Positions 44,390 to 53,150 are shown, counted from the stretch's first letter. The stretch is DNA of 61,325 nt from an uncultured Christensenellaceae bacterium (GCA_910588465.1 CAJUOP010000013.1:1-61325); one strand, 5' to 3'. Notes: generated from the sequence alone by a model not told the origin. Program-made: numbers and translations.

Positions 44390-45357
44390 CCGCACCTCTC
44401 CGCAAGCACTGCGATCCACTGTATCGCACAAATCGCGATCCCGATCGACGCCGCCGTAAAAAAGGGTTTTCCGTGCCTGATCCCGCCGCGGACCACGTTT
44501 CCCTTATCGAACAATGCAAGATAAACGAGCGTTCCGATCAGACTGAGCGCGGACAGCACCAACAGCGCGATATATCCGCCCAAGGGCATAAGCTGCATCA
44601 GGCTCCAGTTTTCCCCGTAGACGGGATTGAACGCCGACGAAAGAATTAAAATGAGCGCGTTATTGATAAAATGCATGAGCACCGTGGGCAGAATGCTCCC
44701 GCTCTTTACGGCGAGAAAGGCAAAACACGCCCCGCAAAAAAACTGATAGATCGTCTGCGAGGGATTGCCGTGATAGATAGAGAACAGCGCGCCCGAAACG
44801 AACACGACGGCAACCGTCCCCCAGCCGCCCTCCTGCATATTCCGCGTGACGATCCCGCGAAAAAGAATTTCTTCGAACACAGCGGGCAGCACCGCGATCA
44901 CGAGAATCGCGGGCAACAAATTCCACCCGTCGAGCGCGGGAAGCGTACCGACGGGAATTTCATACCCGATTTTTTCAAGCGCGAGCTGGAAATATCCGTT
45001 CAGTTCCGAAAGTGAAAACAACAATCCGAATTCGAGCAAAACCGCAATCAAAAAATACTGCCATGTGCAGCAGCGGAACGCGCTCTTTAACTGCGGCTTT
45101 ACGGGCTGCTTCGTGCGGTAATAATAAATCGACGCCGCCGCAAGCAGCGATATTTGCGGCAACAAAAAGGAAAGATATTTCGCCCCGTCCGTTTTCGCAA
45201 AGCCTTCACTCGCGAATTTCAACACGACAGATAAAATCACGCTCACCGCCACGAGAAGCAGTTCCGCTACGGAAAACACCGCGCCCGTCTCGAAAATACG
45301 CTTTTTTTCTGTTTTTTCGCGCTCGCCCTGCGGGGAGAGCCCATTTTTCTCTTCCAT
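44377..45357 (-). CDS. CPBP family intramembrane glutamic protease
   Basis: 326 aa, about eight membrane helices. Motif 1 FEEILFRG (EExxxR), motif 2 FSIYHGN, motif 3 HFINN: the Abi/CPBP (Rce1-like) set. Substrate unknown; relatives act in bacteriocin maturation or immunity. ATG at 45357 lies 6 nt after a TATAAT box without a ribosome site, so the message may be leaderless. First gene of its operon. Confidence 0.88.
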   Translation of the reverse strand: MEEKNGLSPQGEREKTEKKRIFETGAVFSVAELLLVAVSVILSVVLKFASEGFAKTDGAKYLSFLLPQISLLAAASIYYYRTKQPVKPQLKSAFRCCTWQYFLIAVLLEFGLLFSLSELNGYFQLALEKIGYEIPVGTLPALDGWNLLPAILVIAVLPAVFEEILFRGIVTRNMQEGGWGTVAVVFVSGALFSIYHGNPSQTIYQFFCGACFAFLAVKSGSILPTVLMHFINNALILILSSAFNPVYGENWSLMQLMPLGGYIALLVLSALSLIGTLVYLALFDKGNVVRGGIRHGKPFFTAASIGIAICAIQWIAVLAERCGWLG

Positions 45358-45363
45358 GCGTTC

Positions 45364-45392
45364 ATTATACAGGAAATCGAAAAAAATGCCAA
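45364..45392 (-). promoter_or_regulatory. Promoter of CPBP-rlmH-M14-tadA, leaderless spacing
   Basis: TTGGCA (45392-45387), 17 bp, TATAAT (45369-45364), then 6 nt to the ATG. Confidence 0.8.
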
Positions 45393-45401
45393 ATAAAAAC
45401 T

Positions 45402-45429
45402 TTGCTTTTTTCGAAATTTTCATTATAAT
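45402..45429 (+). promoter_or_regulatory. Promoter of fumarase operon
   Basis: TTGCTT (45402-45407), 16 bp, TATAAT (45424-45429). About 100 nt of leader precede the ATG. Confidence 0.65.
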
Positions 45430-45530
45430 AGTATAGAACAAAACCCGCTTCCGCCCCGCCGCCGAACGTTCGAAAACGCGGCGCACCGGCGGAACGGCGA
45501 GATAAAACAACAACGTTTACAGGAGCAACT

Positions 45531-46367
45531 ATGCGCACGCTCGACACAAAGGAAATCGAAAACGCCGTCCGCCGTCTGGCGGGCAAAGCGGGTCTTACGC
45601 TCACCGACTCTTGCAGAGCCGCCTTAAAGCGGGCGGAGGAACGGGAGGAGGGCGCGGCGAAATTCGCCCTTTCCACTCTGCTGAAAAACGAAAAAATCGC
45701 ACAAAGCGAAAAAATGCCCGTCTGTCAGGATACGGGCATGAGCGTGCTTCTTATCGAGCTCGGGCAGGAGGTTTTCCTTACGGGGAAGCCCCTCGCGGAA
45801 GCGGTGAACGAGGGAGTGCGGCGCGCCTACGCCGAAGGCAACTTCCGCAAGAGCGTGTGCGATCCGCTCACGCGGGTCAACACGGGAGACAACACCCCCG
45901 CACACCTGCACACGGAAATCACCGAGGGAGACAGGGTAAAAATCACCTTTCTGCCCAAGGGCTTCGGCAGCGAGAACATGAGCAGAATTTATATGCTTAC
46001 CCCTGCCGAGGGAAGAGAAGGAATTGTCCGCGCGATCTGCGAAACGGTAAAAATTGCAGGCTCCCGCCCCTGCCCGCCCGTTTACGTGGGCGTGGGGATC
46101 GGCGGAACGTTCGACGGCTGCGCGCTCCTTGCCAAAAAGGCGCTCACCCGCGAGGTGGGGAGCGAAAATCCCCGCGCGGACGTCGCCGAAATCGAACGCG
46201 AGGCGCTAACGCGGATCAACGCTTTGAATATCGGCGCACAGGGATTCGGCGGGAACGTCACCGCGTTGGGTGTTTCGTGCGAGATCGCGCCCACGCACAT
46301 TGCGGGGCTTCCCGTGGCGGTGAATATCCAGTGCCACTGCGTGCGCTGCGAATCGGAGGTGCTGTAA
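45531..46367 (+). CDS. Fumarate hydratase alpha subunit (class I, two-subunit)
   Basis: 278 aa, iron-sulfur fumarase/tartrate dehydratase N-terminal subunit. Cluster-binding Cys candidates lie in PVCQDTGMS, KSVCDPLTR and the CPPVYVGVGIGG segment. Pairs with the following beta subunit to interconvert fumarate and malate; L-tartrate dehydratase is an alternative. AGGAG precedes the ATG. Confidence 0.92.
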   Translation: MRTLDTKEIENAVRRLAGKAGLTLTDSCRAALKRAEEREEGAAKFALSTLLKNEKIAQSEKMPVCQDTGMSVLLIELGQEVFLTGKPLAEAVNEGVRRAYAEGNFRKSVCDPLTRVNTGDNTPAHLHTEITEGDRVKITFLPKGFGSENMSRIYMLTPAEGREGIVRAICETVKIAGSRPCPPVYVGVGIGGTFDGCALLAKKALTREVGSENPRADVAEIEREALTRINALNIGAQGFGGNVTALGVSCEIAPTHIAGLPVAVNIQCHCVRCESEVL

Positions 46368-46889
46368 ATGAAAAAGCTGACCCTTCCCCTCTGCGAAAAG
46401 GACTACGCCGAGCTGCGCGCAGGCGATTCCGTTCTGCTCTCGGGCGATATTTACACCGCTCGCGACTGTGCGCATAAGCGCATATTTGCATTGTTGGACC
46501 GCGGCGAACCGCTTCCGTTCGATTTAAACGACTCGTTTATCTACTATGCGGGACCCTGCCCCGCTCCTGCCGGAAAAGCCTGCGGAAGCGTGGGACCCAC
46601 CACTTCGGCAAGGATGAATTCGTTTGCGCCCCGCCTGCTCGGTTTGGGGCTGGGCGGAATGATCGGCAAGGGAGAAATGAGCGAGGAAACGCAGCGAGCG
46701 ATCGCAGAACATCAGCGAGTCTATTTTGCGGCGATCGGCGGCGCGGGCGCGTTTTACGGAAACGCGGTGCAAAAGAGCGAGCTTGTCGCCTTTCCCGATT
46801 TGCTGAGCGAAGCGGTTTATAAACTTACGGTAAAGGATTTCCCGCTCGTGGTCGCATATGACGGCTTAGGAAACAGTATTTATCAATGA
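46368..46889 (+). CDS. Fumarate hydratase beta subunit
   Basis: 173 aa, swivelling C-terminal domain of class I fumarase. YYAGPCPAP, GPTTSARM and MIGKGEMS are the substrate-binding signatures, and YFAAIGGAGA follows. It starts at the base after the alpha stop (TAAATG), so both subunits are made together. Followed by a perfect terminator. Confidence 0.92.
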   Translation: MKKLTLPLCEKDYAELRAGDSVLLSGDIYTARDCAHKRIFALLDRGEPLPFDLNDSFIYYAGPCPAPAGKACGSVGPTTSARMNSFAPRLLGLGLGGMIGKGEMSEETQRAIAEHQRVYFAAIGGAGAFYGNAVQKSELVAFPDLLSEAVYKLTVKDFPLVVAYDGLGNSIYQ

Positions 46890-46914
46890 GCGGTTTTCTC
46901 TCTCATCCATCATG

Positions 46915-46948
46915 AATCCTACGTAAATTTACGTAGGATTTTTTATTT
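46915..46948. terminator. Bidirectional terminator
   Basis: AATCCTACGTAAA is followed at once by its reverse complement TTTACGTAGGATT and TTTTT. It serves fumarase and the converging Cys-rich gene. Confidence 0.85.
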
Positions 46949-47242
46949 CTTTCGCTCCCTGATTGCCGTAAATAATTCTTCCAAATCGTCTAAATCGTCC
47001 TCTTCGAGTATCTGTTTGATTTCCGCCAATATATTCAGATTATCAACAAGCGCTTTTAATGCCGCTTGCTTTCTCCCGATGCGCACATGATTCTTGTTAG
47101 AAAATTTTCCGCAAGTTTCATTATAGTTTGTTGCGCTCTTATTAGAGCAACAAAACCCGACTTCCTGTTTATCGAATTTAAAGTAGCCTTTTGTGTAATA
47201 AGGTTTATAAAAGCGACAACTGTAACATTTTTTATTATCCAT
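46943..47242 (-). CDS. Small Cys-rich protein, unknown
   Basis: 99 aa. CYSC near residue 6 plus CCSNK and CGKF give a four- or five-cysteine N-terminal cluster that probably binds zinc. The C-terminal half is an acidic helix (ILEEDDLDDLEELFTAI). Similar small proteins occur in clostridial prophages and islands. It diverges from the XRE gene, suggesting a regulator-target pair. AT-rich. Confidence 0.7.
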   Translation of the reverse strand: MDNKKCYSCRFYKPYYTKGYFKFDKQEVGFCCSNKSATNYNETCGKFSNKNHVRIGRKQAALKALVDNLNILAEIKQILEEDDLDDLEELFTAIRERKK

Positions 47243-47282
47243 AACAATTTAAATTAGCACATGAAAATAGTATTTTTAATTT

Positions 47283-47311
47283 ATTATAACAACAATATTA
47301 TAGTAAGTCAA
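47283..47311 (-). promoter_or_regulatory. Promoter of Cys-rich gene
   Basis: TTGACT (47311-47306), 17 bp, TATAAT (47288-47283). Confidence 0.8.
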
Positions 47312-47345
47312 GTATTTTATGACACATTTGTCTATAATTTATGCC

Positions 47346-47666
47346 ATGGTAGTACTAAAAGAATTAAGAGCAGAAAATAATCTTACACAAGAAAAACTTG
47401 CACAGGCAATCGGAACCAACCAAAGAACGGTTGCGCGATGGGAAGTCGGAAAATCCGATCCGTCCGTGTTTTATATTTTAAAACTTGCCGAGTATTTTCA
47501 CGTCAGCGCGGACTATCTGTTAGGCGTGGAAGATGATTTAGGGCACAAATCGTACATTGACGTTCAAGACGACATAACCCCCGAGGAACAGAAACTAATA
47601 ACGGCTTACCGTAAATTGTCTCCGTCCAACCGCGAAATGATTTTGCGTATGTTAAATATCGCATGA
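47346..47666 (+). CDS. XRE family regulator
   Basis: 106 aa. Helix-turn-helix LTQEKLAQAIGTNQRTVARWE at residues 14-34, then FHVSADYLLGVEDD, and a C-terminal helical extension. ATG at 47346 begins the conserved part; an in-frame ATG nine codons earlier would fall before the TATAAT at 47333-47338. That box ends 7 nt before 47346 and no ribosome site is seen, so the message may be leaderless. Likely represses itself or the divergent Cys-rich gene (inference). Confidence 0.85.
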   Translation: MVVLKELRAENNLTQEKLAQAIGTNQRTVARWEVGKSDPSVFYILKLAEYFHVSADYLLGVEDDLGHKSYIDVQDDITPEEQKLITAYRKLSPSNREMILRMLNIA

Positions 47667-47702
47667 CAGTATTTCCGAGCACATAAAAAACGCCTTGCAA
47701 AA

Positions 47703-47754
47703 TGCGCACTTCCCATAGGGAATTAAATACTAAATTTTTAAGAGTTGTACTTTC
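47703..47754 (+). repeat. Conserved intergenic box A, copy 2
   Basis: TGCGCACTTCCCATAGGGAA, then TACTAAATTTTTAAGAGTTG and TACTTTC. Matches copies at 1-57 and 53045-53098 apart from scattered changes. Followed after 10 nt by a terminator hairpin. Confidence 0.8.
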
Positions 47755-47764
47755 AAACGAGGAT

Positions 47765-47797
47765 AAAAGCTCTCGAACGATATGTTCGAGAGCTTTT
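47765..47797 (+). terminator. Hairpin terminator after box A copy 2
   Basis: AAAAGCTCTCGAAC and GTTCGAGAGCTTTT around GATAT, followed by T. The stem and downstream 40 nt repeat the pepV terminator region (9173-9242). Confidence 0.85.
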
Positions 47798-47840
47798 TAC
47801 TACAAACCTTTTAGAAAGATAAATTAAAATTTATCTTACA

Positions 47841-48551
47841 TTATAGAATGAATTGTTTAGCCCATTCAATGGGGTTTTCTCTATAAAAACCGCAATGTCC
47901 GTAACCTTTCATCTTATGGATATGATTCTTCTTTAATCGCGCCTTGCAAAGTCGGGCAATATCTTTACCGCCATAAATAAACGTAACTTTTTTCCGTTCA
48001 TCTTGGGGCAATTTATAAACTTTTGTGTTGTAACAACTTTCTACAAGGCTGTTTAAGCTTTCCTGCGAAACAATAGGCGCAATATCTTTTTGGTATTCCC
48101 CCATACCGTTAAAATGCTTATTTAATTCTTTGGCGGCATCATATTTGCCCGATTTAATTCTGTTTAAGCATTTAGTATAGTTTTTAAGAATATGGTTTTT
48201 TATAAATTTCGGAAAATTGAATAGCGGTGCGCTGTCTATCACGGCTTTTTCAATCATTTCGGCATTATTACAAAAGAATTCATAAGCAATATTTCCGCCC
48301 AAAGAAAAACCTGCAACCGTATTAAGGGATACGACATTGTTTTCTGATAAGAACTCTTTAATTTGTCTAATTTCATCTTCCGTCGATATAAACGTGGAAT
48401 TTTCATAATGCCCCGACAACGTAGGAACGATAACAAAAAAATCATTTGTAAGGAACTGTGTTATAGGTGCAAAAAAATCCGACCCCGTAAACAACGTATG
48501 AATTAGCAAAACCGCTTTATTATTTTTATTGCCAAATGTCTGGAATTTCAT
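47841..48551 (-). CDS. Alpha/beta hydrolase family protein
   Basis: 236 aa. VLLIHTLFTGSDFF near the oxyanion loop, nucleophile elbow GFSLGG, Asp in YGGKD and catalytic His in GYGHCGF. Substrate unknown. AT-rich, with AAGGTG before the ATG; probably acquired. Not linked to an operon. Confidence 0.85.
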   Translation of the reverse strand: MKFQTFGNKNNKAVLLIHTLFTGSDFFAPITQFLTNDFFVIVPTLSGHYENSTFISTEDEIRQIKEFLSENNVVSLNTVAGFSLGGNIAYEFFCNNAEMIEKAVIDSAPLFNFPKFIKNHILKNYTKCLNRIKSGKYDAAKELNKHFNGMGEYQKDIAPIVSQESLNSLVESCYNTKVYKLPQDERKKVTFIYGGKDIARLCKARLKKNHIHKMKGYGHCGFYRENPIEWAKQFIL

Positions 48552-48568
48552 ATTGTAACACCTTATGT

Positions 48569-48602
48569 TAAATTACCGTTTATCGTACAATCATTATATC
48601 AA
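48569..48602 (-). repeat. 33-nt promoter/leader-like motif, copy A
   Basis: Minus strand: TATAATGATTGTACGATAAA followed by CGGTAATTTA. TTGCGT sits 17 bp upstream of its TATAAT, so it doubles as the hydrolase promoter. Related to 23411-23443 and 54617-54649. Confidence 0.55.
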
Positions 48603-48654
48603 GAAAAATGAAAGAACGCAACCGATTGATTGAATTTTGCGGGAAATATAAAAC

Positions 48655-48695
48655 ATATCTATATCTCACTAGGCTACGAGCAGCCAAGTTCGTCC
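48655..48695 (+). repeat. oriT-like sequence, degenerate second copy
   Basis: ATATCTCACTAGGCTACGAG, then CAGCCAAGTTCGTCC. Over 41 nt it differs at five positions from 59980-60020. The palindrome GGCTAC/GTAGCC is imperfect here. No relaxase follows. Probably a remnant of a related mobilizable element. No gene supported in 48552-48817. Confidence 0.55.
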
Positions 48696-48817
48696 ACGAA
48701 AAGAAGTACAGAAAAGGCACAGCTTAACGCTATGCCTAAACCTTTTTATTTGCGTTTTATTAAATTCCCTATGAGAATTACGGTAAATGTAAAGCGTTTT
48801 CCTGTTTCGTAAAAATT

Positions 48818-49342
48818 TTACTTCCCGAAATACCGTTTCAGCATTCCCTTGAACCCTGCGCCGTGACGCGCTTCGTCCTTCGCCATTTCGTGAACGGTAT
48901 CGTGAATCGCGTCGTACCCGAGCTCCTTGGCACGCTTTGCAAGCGCAAGTTTTCCTTCGCAGGCGCCCGTTTCCGCAGCCGCTCTCAGCTCCAGATTCTT
49001 CTGCGTGGAATCGGTAACCACTTCGCCTAAAAGCTCCGCAAACTTGCTTGCGTGCTCCGCCTCCTCGAATGCGTAGCGCTTATACGCCTCTGCGATTTCG
49101 GGGTAGCCCTCACGCTCGGCAACGCGCGCCATGGCAAGATACATTCCCACCTCGGTGCACTCGCCCGCGAAGTTCGCTCTCAGTCCCTCCATCACCTCGC
49201 TATCGTCCACTTTGCCGTCGCCCACGTGGTGCTCGCAGGCAAAGCCCGCAGCCTCGACGGGAGCAAACTTTTTCGCGTGGCAAACGGGGCATTCGGTAAC
49301 GCCGTCCTCTACGATCTCACCGCATACGACACATTTTTTCAT
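48818..49342 (-). CDS. Reverse rubrerythrin (rubredoxin domain first)
   Basis: 174 aa. N-terminal rubredoxin-like CVVCG...CPVC (residues 4-22), then a four-helix ferritin-like diiron domain with GECTEVGMYL, EEAEHASKF, ETGACEGKLAL and DEARHGAGF (two ExxH/ E...E sets). The domain order is the reverse of classical rubrerythrin, a clostridial type that reduces peroxide and oxygen. Own promoter and GGAGG site. Confidence 0.92.
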   Translation of the reverse strand: MKKCVVCGEIVEDGVTECPVCHAKKFAPVEAAGFACEHHVGDGKVDDSEVMEGLRANFAGECTEVGMYLAMARVAEREGYPEIAEAYKRYAFEEAEHASKFAELLGEVVTDSTQKNLELRAAAETGACEGKLALAKRAKELGYDAIHDTVHEMAKDEARHGAGFKGMLKRYFGK

Positions 49343-49379
49343 AAATAGAAATCCTCCGAAAATTTAAATTTGTGCTGAT

Positions 49380-49408
49380 ATTATACCACATCGCAGATGA
49401 AATTTCAA
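49380..49408 (-). promoter_or_regulatory. Promoter of reverse rubrerythrin
   Basis: TTGAAA (49408-49403), 17 bp, TATAAT (49385-49380) with extended TGG. No PerR box was recognised by eye. Confidence 0.85.
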
Positions 49409-49423
49409 CCTTTTTCGGAAAAA

Positions 49424-50068
49424 TTATGCTTGAAATACAATTTTTTCCAATTCGGCAAAATCGCACGCAAAGCGGGTTGCGCCCGCTTCTTCCAACTGTT
49501 TGCGCGAACGGTAGCCCCAAAGCACCGAAACGCCGAACATTCCCGCATACTTCGCCGTGAGCGCGTCCGTTTCGCCGTCGCCGACAAACACGCATTCGGC
49601 GGGAGCCACGCGCATGGTAAGCGCCGCATAGAGCGCGAGCGAGGGATCGGGCTTGCACGGAAACGCCCCGCTGTCTCCGCTTACGAAGTCAAACTTATGC
49701 TTAAAAAACTGCTTTACACAATTCTGCGTTGCCTCTTGCGGCTTGTTGGTGATAATCGCCGTTTTCAAACCCCGCTCGACGCACTTTTGCAAGAACGCTT
49801 CCGCCCCCTCGAACGGCTTCGTCAGCGTGTTTTTATTTTCCGCATATAGGCTTGCGAACATTTCATAGCACTCCTGCGCGTTATCCGCGCCTTGCGGCAG
49901 CGCGCGTTCGAGCAACTTAAACGCGCCGTCGCCGATATATGCGCACGTCTGCCCACGCGAGGCTTCGGGATAACCGAATTTCCGCATGACCGCATTGAGA
50001 CAGGCGCGGATATCCTCCACGGTGTCCAACAGCGTCCCGTCCAAATCGAATAAAATCGCCTTGATCAT
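49424..50068 (-). CDS. HAD hydrolase, phosphoglycolate phosphatase-like
   Basis: 214 aa. HAD motif I FDLDGTLLDT, motif II ITNKP, motif III Lys in CKPDP, motif IV VGDGETD. Cap domain of the Gph/PGP type. Substrate not certain; phosphoglycolate or another small phosphate ester. Start overlaps the argS stop by one base. Confidence 0.9.
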   Translation of the reverse strand: MIKAILFDLDGTLLDTVEDIRACLNAVMRKFGYPEASRGQTCAYIGDGAFKLLERALPQGADNAQECYEMFASLYAENKNTLTKPFEGAEAFLQKCVERGLKTAIITNKPQEATQNCVKQFFKHKFDFVSGDSGAFPCKPDPSLALYAALTMRVAPAECVFVGDGETDALTAKYAGMFGVSVLWGYRSRKQLEEAGATRFACDFAELEKIVFQA

Positions 50069-51762
50069 TACATTTTCTCCGGAATTCCGATGCCGAGCAG
50101 AGAAAGCGCATTGGTGAGGGCGGTAAGCGTCGCCTCCGTCAGTGCAAGGCGGAACGCCTTGACCTCTTCCTCCGCCTGTAATATTTTACAGTCGAAATAA
50201 AATTTATTGAATTTCTGCGCAACGTCCACGCAAAAACGCGCGATAAAGCTCGGCTCGTATTTTTCCGCCGCCGCACGCACCGTTTCCGGAAGCTGGGCAA
50301 GCGCCTTTAACAGCTCGAATTCCTGCGTGCAGGGCTCCGCATCGGGAACACTTTCCGCCGCAAATCCCTCCTCCTTCGCCTTATTCAGCACCGAATACGC
50401 CCGCGCGCAAGTATATTGCACGTACACGCTCGTCTCTCCGTCGAAATTCAACGCTTTATCGTAAGAAAATACGATGTCCTTGATTTTACTGTTATAAAGC
50501 GCGCCGAAGATCACCGCGCCCACGCCCACCTTTTGCGCGACCTCCCGCTTGTTTTCAAGCGCGGGATTTTTTTCGTCGATCACCGTATACGCCTTTTCGA
50601 TACAGCGACCGATCACGTCCTCCAAAAACACCACGTTGCCCTTACGGGTAGACATGGCGCCCTCTTCCAATGAAACCATGCCGTAAGCCACGTGCACCAG
50701 ATCCTTTGCCCACTCCTTACCCATCAGCTCGAGCGTCTTGAAAATCTGCTTAAAGTGCAGATTCTGTTGGTAAGCAACTACGTAAAGGCACTTGTCGAAG
50801 TCGTAAGTGTTCTTGCGGTAAATCGCAGCCGCCATGTCCCGCGTGGCGTAGAGCGACGACCCGTCCGATTTTAAAATCATGCAAGGGGGCATTCCGTATT
50901 CTTCCAGATCGACGATCTGCGCCCCCTGGCTCTCCTGCAACAGCCCCTTTTGCTTCAACTCGTCGATGACGGGCTGCATTTTATCCTGATAGAAGCTTTC
51001 GCCCGCATACGAATCGAACCGTACGCCGAGAAGCTTATAAATTTTTTCCACCTCGGTAAGCGTCAGCTCTTTAAACCAGTTGAACAGCGCAAGGCAATCC
51101 TCGTCCCCCTCTTCGATCAGCTTAAAGTAGGCGCGCGCCTCGTCCTCGAGCGCAGGATCGGTTTCCGCCTCTTTATGAAAGCGCACGTAAAGCTCGTTCA
51201 GCGCGCGGATCCCGCCCTTTTCCACCGTCTCTTTATTTCCCCAGCGGGTAAAAGCCGAAATCAGCTTTCCGAACTGCGTGCCGTAATCGCCCAAATGGTT
51301 GATGCCCACCGCGCGGTAACCGAGAAAATTAAAAATGCGGTAGAGCGCGCCGCCCAGCACCGTGGTGGAAAGATGCCCGATATGAAAGGGCTTTGCGATA
51401 TTTACCGAGGAGTAATCCAGACAAATCACTTTTCCGCCGCCGAGGTTGGTTGCGCCGTAACGTTCGCGCTCGGACAAAATTTTTCCGATCACGTCGCGCG
51501 AGAGCCCCTTGCGGTTTACTTTAAAATTGAGGTATCCGTTTAAAGCGGTCGCTTCCGAAATCAGCTCGTCCGCAGGATAGCTCGCGCTCAGTTCCTCCGC
51601 GATCGCAACGGGGCTCTTTCTGAGCGCCTTTGCAAGCTTAAAGCAGGGCAGCGCATAGTCCCCCATCGAAGAATCGGGGGGAACGGCGAGCATCTCTTCG
51701 AGCTCCTCCGCCAAAATCCCGTCCGCCTGAATCCGCTCCGCGATATAACGTTTATAATCCAT
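50068..51762 (-). CDS. argS: Arginyl-tRNA synthetase
   Basis: 564 aa class I synthetase. N-terminal Arg-tRNA domain (residues 1-85), HIGH motif in KPFHIGHLSTT, the MSTRKGN segment in place of KMSKS, and the C-terminal DALR anticodon-binding domain. ATG at 51762 (MDYKRYIAERI) follows AGAGGAG. Operon with the HAD gene. Divergent from ychF with its own promoter. Confidence 0.96.
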   Translation of the reverse strand: MDYKRYIAERIQADGILAEELEEMLAVPPDSSMGDYALPCFKLAKALRKSPVAIAEELSASYPADELISEATALNGYLNFKVNRKGLSRDVIGKILSERERYGATNLGGGKVICLDYSSVNIAKPFHIGHLSTTVLGGALYRIFNFLGYRAVGINHLGDYGTQFGKLISAFTRWGNKETVEKGGIRALNELYVRFHKEAETDPALEDEARAYFKLIEEGDEDCLALFNWFKELTLTEVEKIYKLLGVRFDSYAGESFYQDKMQPVIDELKQKGLLQESQGAQIVDLEEYGMPPCMILKSDGSSLYATRDMAAAIYRKNTYDFDKCLYVVAYQQNLHFKQIFKTLELMGKEWAKDLVHVAYGMVSLEEGAMSTRKGNVVFLEDVIGRCIEKAYTVIDEKNPALENKREVAQKVGVGAVIFGALYNSKIKDIVFSYDKALNFDGETSVYVQYTCARAYSVLNKAKEEGFAAESVPDAEPCTQEFELLKALAQLPETVRAAAEKYEPSFIARFCVDVAQKFNKFYFDCKILQAEEEVKAFRLALTEATLTALTNALSLLGIGIPEKM

Positions 51763-51813
51763 AAAACTCCTCTTGCGGAATCCGCAGTCGGCGCGGCGTT
51801 CCGTTCTTTTTTC

Positions 51814-51842
51814 ATTATAATACAAAACTCGAAAATGGGCAA
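51814..51842 (-). promoter_or_regulatory. Promoter of argS
   Basis: TTGCCC (51842-51837), 17 bp, TATAAT (51819-51814). Confidence 0.8.
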
Positions 51843-51851
51843 GCCTTTCGG

Positions 51852-51880
51852 TTGCCATTTGCCGAAAAATGTGATAGAAT
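51852..51880 (+). promoter_or_regulatory. Promoter of ychF
   Basis: TTGCCA (51852-51857), 17 bp, TAGAAT (51875-51880). Confidence 0.75.
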
Positions 51881-51916
51881 TCAGATAAGCAATTTATAAA
51901 AGTAAGGTGAAAGAGT

Positions 51917-53017
51917 ATGAAGCTCGGAGTCGTAGGTCTGCCCAACGTAGGAAAATCCACCCTGTTCAACGCCATCACGCACGCTGGAGCGGAGGCGGCG
52001 AATTATCCCTTTTGCACCATAGAGCCCAACGTGGGCGTGGTCTCGGTGCCAGACGAGCGGCTGGACAAGCTCGCCGCGCTCTACAACAGCAAAAAAGTGA
52101 CCCCCGCCGTCATCGAATTCGTAGACATTGCGGGGCTTGTAAAGGGCGCAAGCCACGGCGAAGGCTTGGGCAATAAATTTTTATCGCACATTCGGGAGGT
52201 GGACGCCATCGTTCACGTGGTGCGCTGCTTCGAGGACGAGAACGTGACGCACGTGGAAAACTCGGTCGATCCCGTGCGCGACATCGAAACGATCAATTTA
52301 GAGCTGATTTTATCCGATATCGAAGCGGTGCAAAAACGGCAGGACAGAATCAAGAGCGCGGCGCGGGGCGGCGCGGACAAGACGGCGGCGCAGGAGTTTT
52401 CATTTTTGGAAAAACTGCTTGCACACCTCGAAAAAGAGCAGCCCGCAAACAGCTTTCCCCTCTCCGACGAGGAGCTCCCTCTCATGGAAAATTTGTTCCT
52501 GCTCTCTCAAAAGCCCGTGATTTACTGCGCGAACATTGCCGAAAAGGACATGGGCGAGGAGGAGGACAATATCCCCCTCGTGACCAAGGTAAAGGAATAC
52601 GCCGCAAAGCACGGCGCGGGCGTCCTGGTGATCTGCGCCAAGACGGAGGAAGAGCTCTCGCAAATGGAAGAGGAGGACAGAGCGCTGTTTTTGGAGGAGT
52701 TCGGGTTGAAGGAAAGCGGTCTTTCCAGACTGATCAAAGCCTCTTACGCGCTGCTGGGGCTCATCTCCTATCTGACGGCGGGCGAAAAGGAGACGCGCGC
52801 CTGGACCATTGTAAAGGGCACCAAGGCTCCGCAGGCGGCGGGAAAAATCCATACCGATTTCGAGAAGGGCTTTATCCGCGCCGAAGTCGTGGAATGGGAC
52901 GTTTTGCTGGAAAACGGCGGACTTGCGGGCGCGCGCGAAAAGGGAAAGGTACGCTCGGAGGGCAAGGAATACGTAATGAAGGACGGCGACGTCGTACTCT
53001 TCCGCTTTAACGTTTAA
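51917..53017 (+). CDS. ychF: YchF/OLA1 family ATPase
   Basis: 366 aa. P-loop GLPNVGKST (residues 7-15), VDIAGLVKGASHGEGLGNKF as G3, and NIAEKD in place of NKxD, the change that gives ATP rather than GTP preference. TGS domain at the C-terminus (HTDFEKGFIRAEV). Ribosome-associated, stress-linked ATPase in other bacteria. Aligns end to end with the family. Confidence 0.96.
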   Translation: MKLGVVGLPNVGKSTLFNAITHAGAEAANYPFCTIEPNVGVVSVPDERLDKLAALYNSKKVTPAVIEFVDIAGLVKGASHGEGLGNKFLSHIREVDAIVHVVRCFEDENVTHVENSVDPVRDIETINLELILSDIEAVQKRQDRIKSAARGGADKTAAQEFSFLEKLLAHLEKEQPANSFPLSDEELPLMENLFLLSQKPVIYCANIAEKDMGEEEDNIPLVTKVKEYAAKHGAGVLVICAKTEEELSQMEEEDRALFLEEFGLKESGLSRLIKASYALLGLISYLTAGEKETRAWTIVKGTKAPQAAGKIHTDFEKGFIRAEVVEWDVLLENGGLAGAREKGKVRSEGKEYVMKDGDVVLFRFNV

Positions 53018-53044
53018 ATAAGTTTTGTAAAAGCCGCGCCCTAA

Positions 53045-53098
53045 CGCGCAATTCCCATAGGGAATAAAAAAACTAAATTTTTAAGAGTTGCACTTTAA
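53045..53098 (+). repeat. Conserved intergenic box A, copy 3
   Basis: GCGCAATTCCCATAGGGAAT, then AACTAAATTTTTAAGAGTTG and CACTTTAAAG. Follows the ychF stop by about 28 nt and is followed by a hairpin at 53110. Confidence 0.8.
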
Positions 53099-53109
53099 AG
53101 CGAGACAAA

Positions 53110-53143
53110 ATGCTCTTGGACAAATAGTTCAAGAGCATTTTTA
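53110..53143. terminator. Terminator after box A copy 3
   Basis: ATGCTCTTG...CAAGAGCAT with inner AC/GT, followed by TTTTT. It serves ychF and possibly the convergent hxlR gene. Confidence 0.8.
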
Positions 53144-53150
53144 TGTATAG

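Noticed and set aside
48630..48812. 60-codon frame over the degenerate oriT-like copy
   Set aside because: No ATG with a ribosome site; the frame runs through the palindrome and resembles the noncoding leader upstream of the relaxase.
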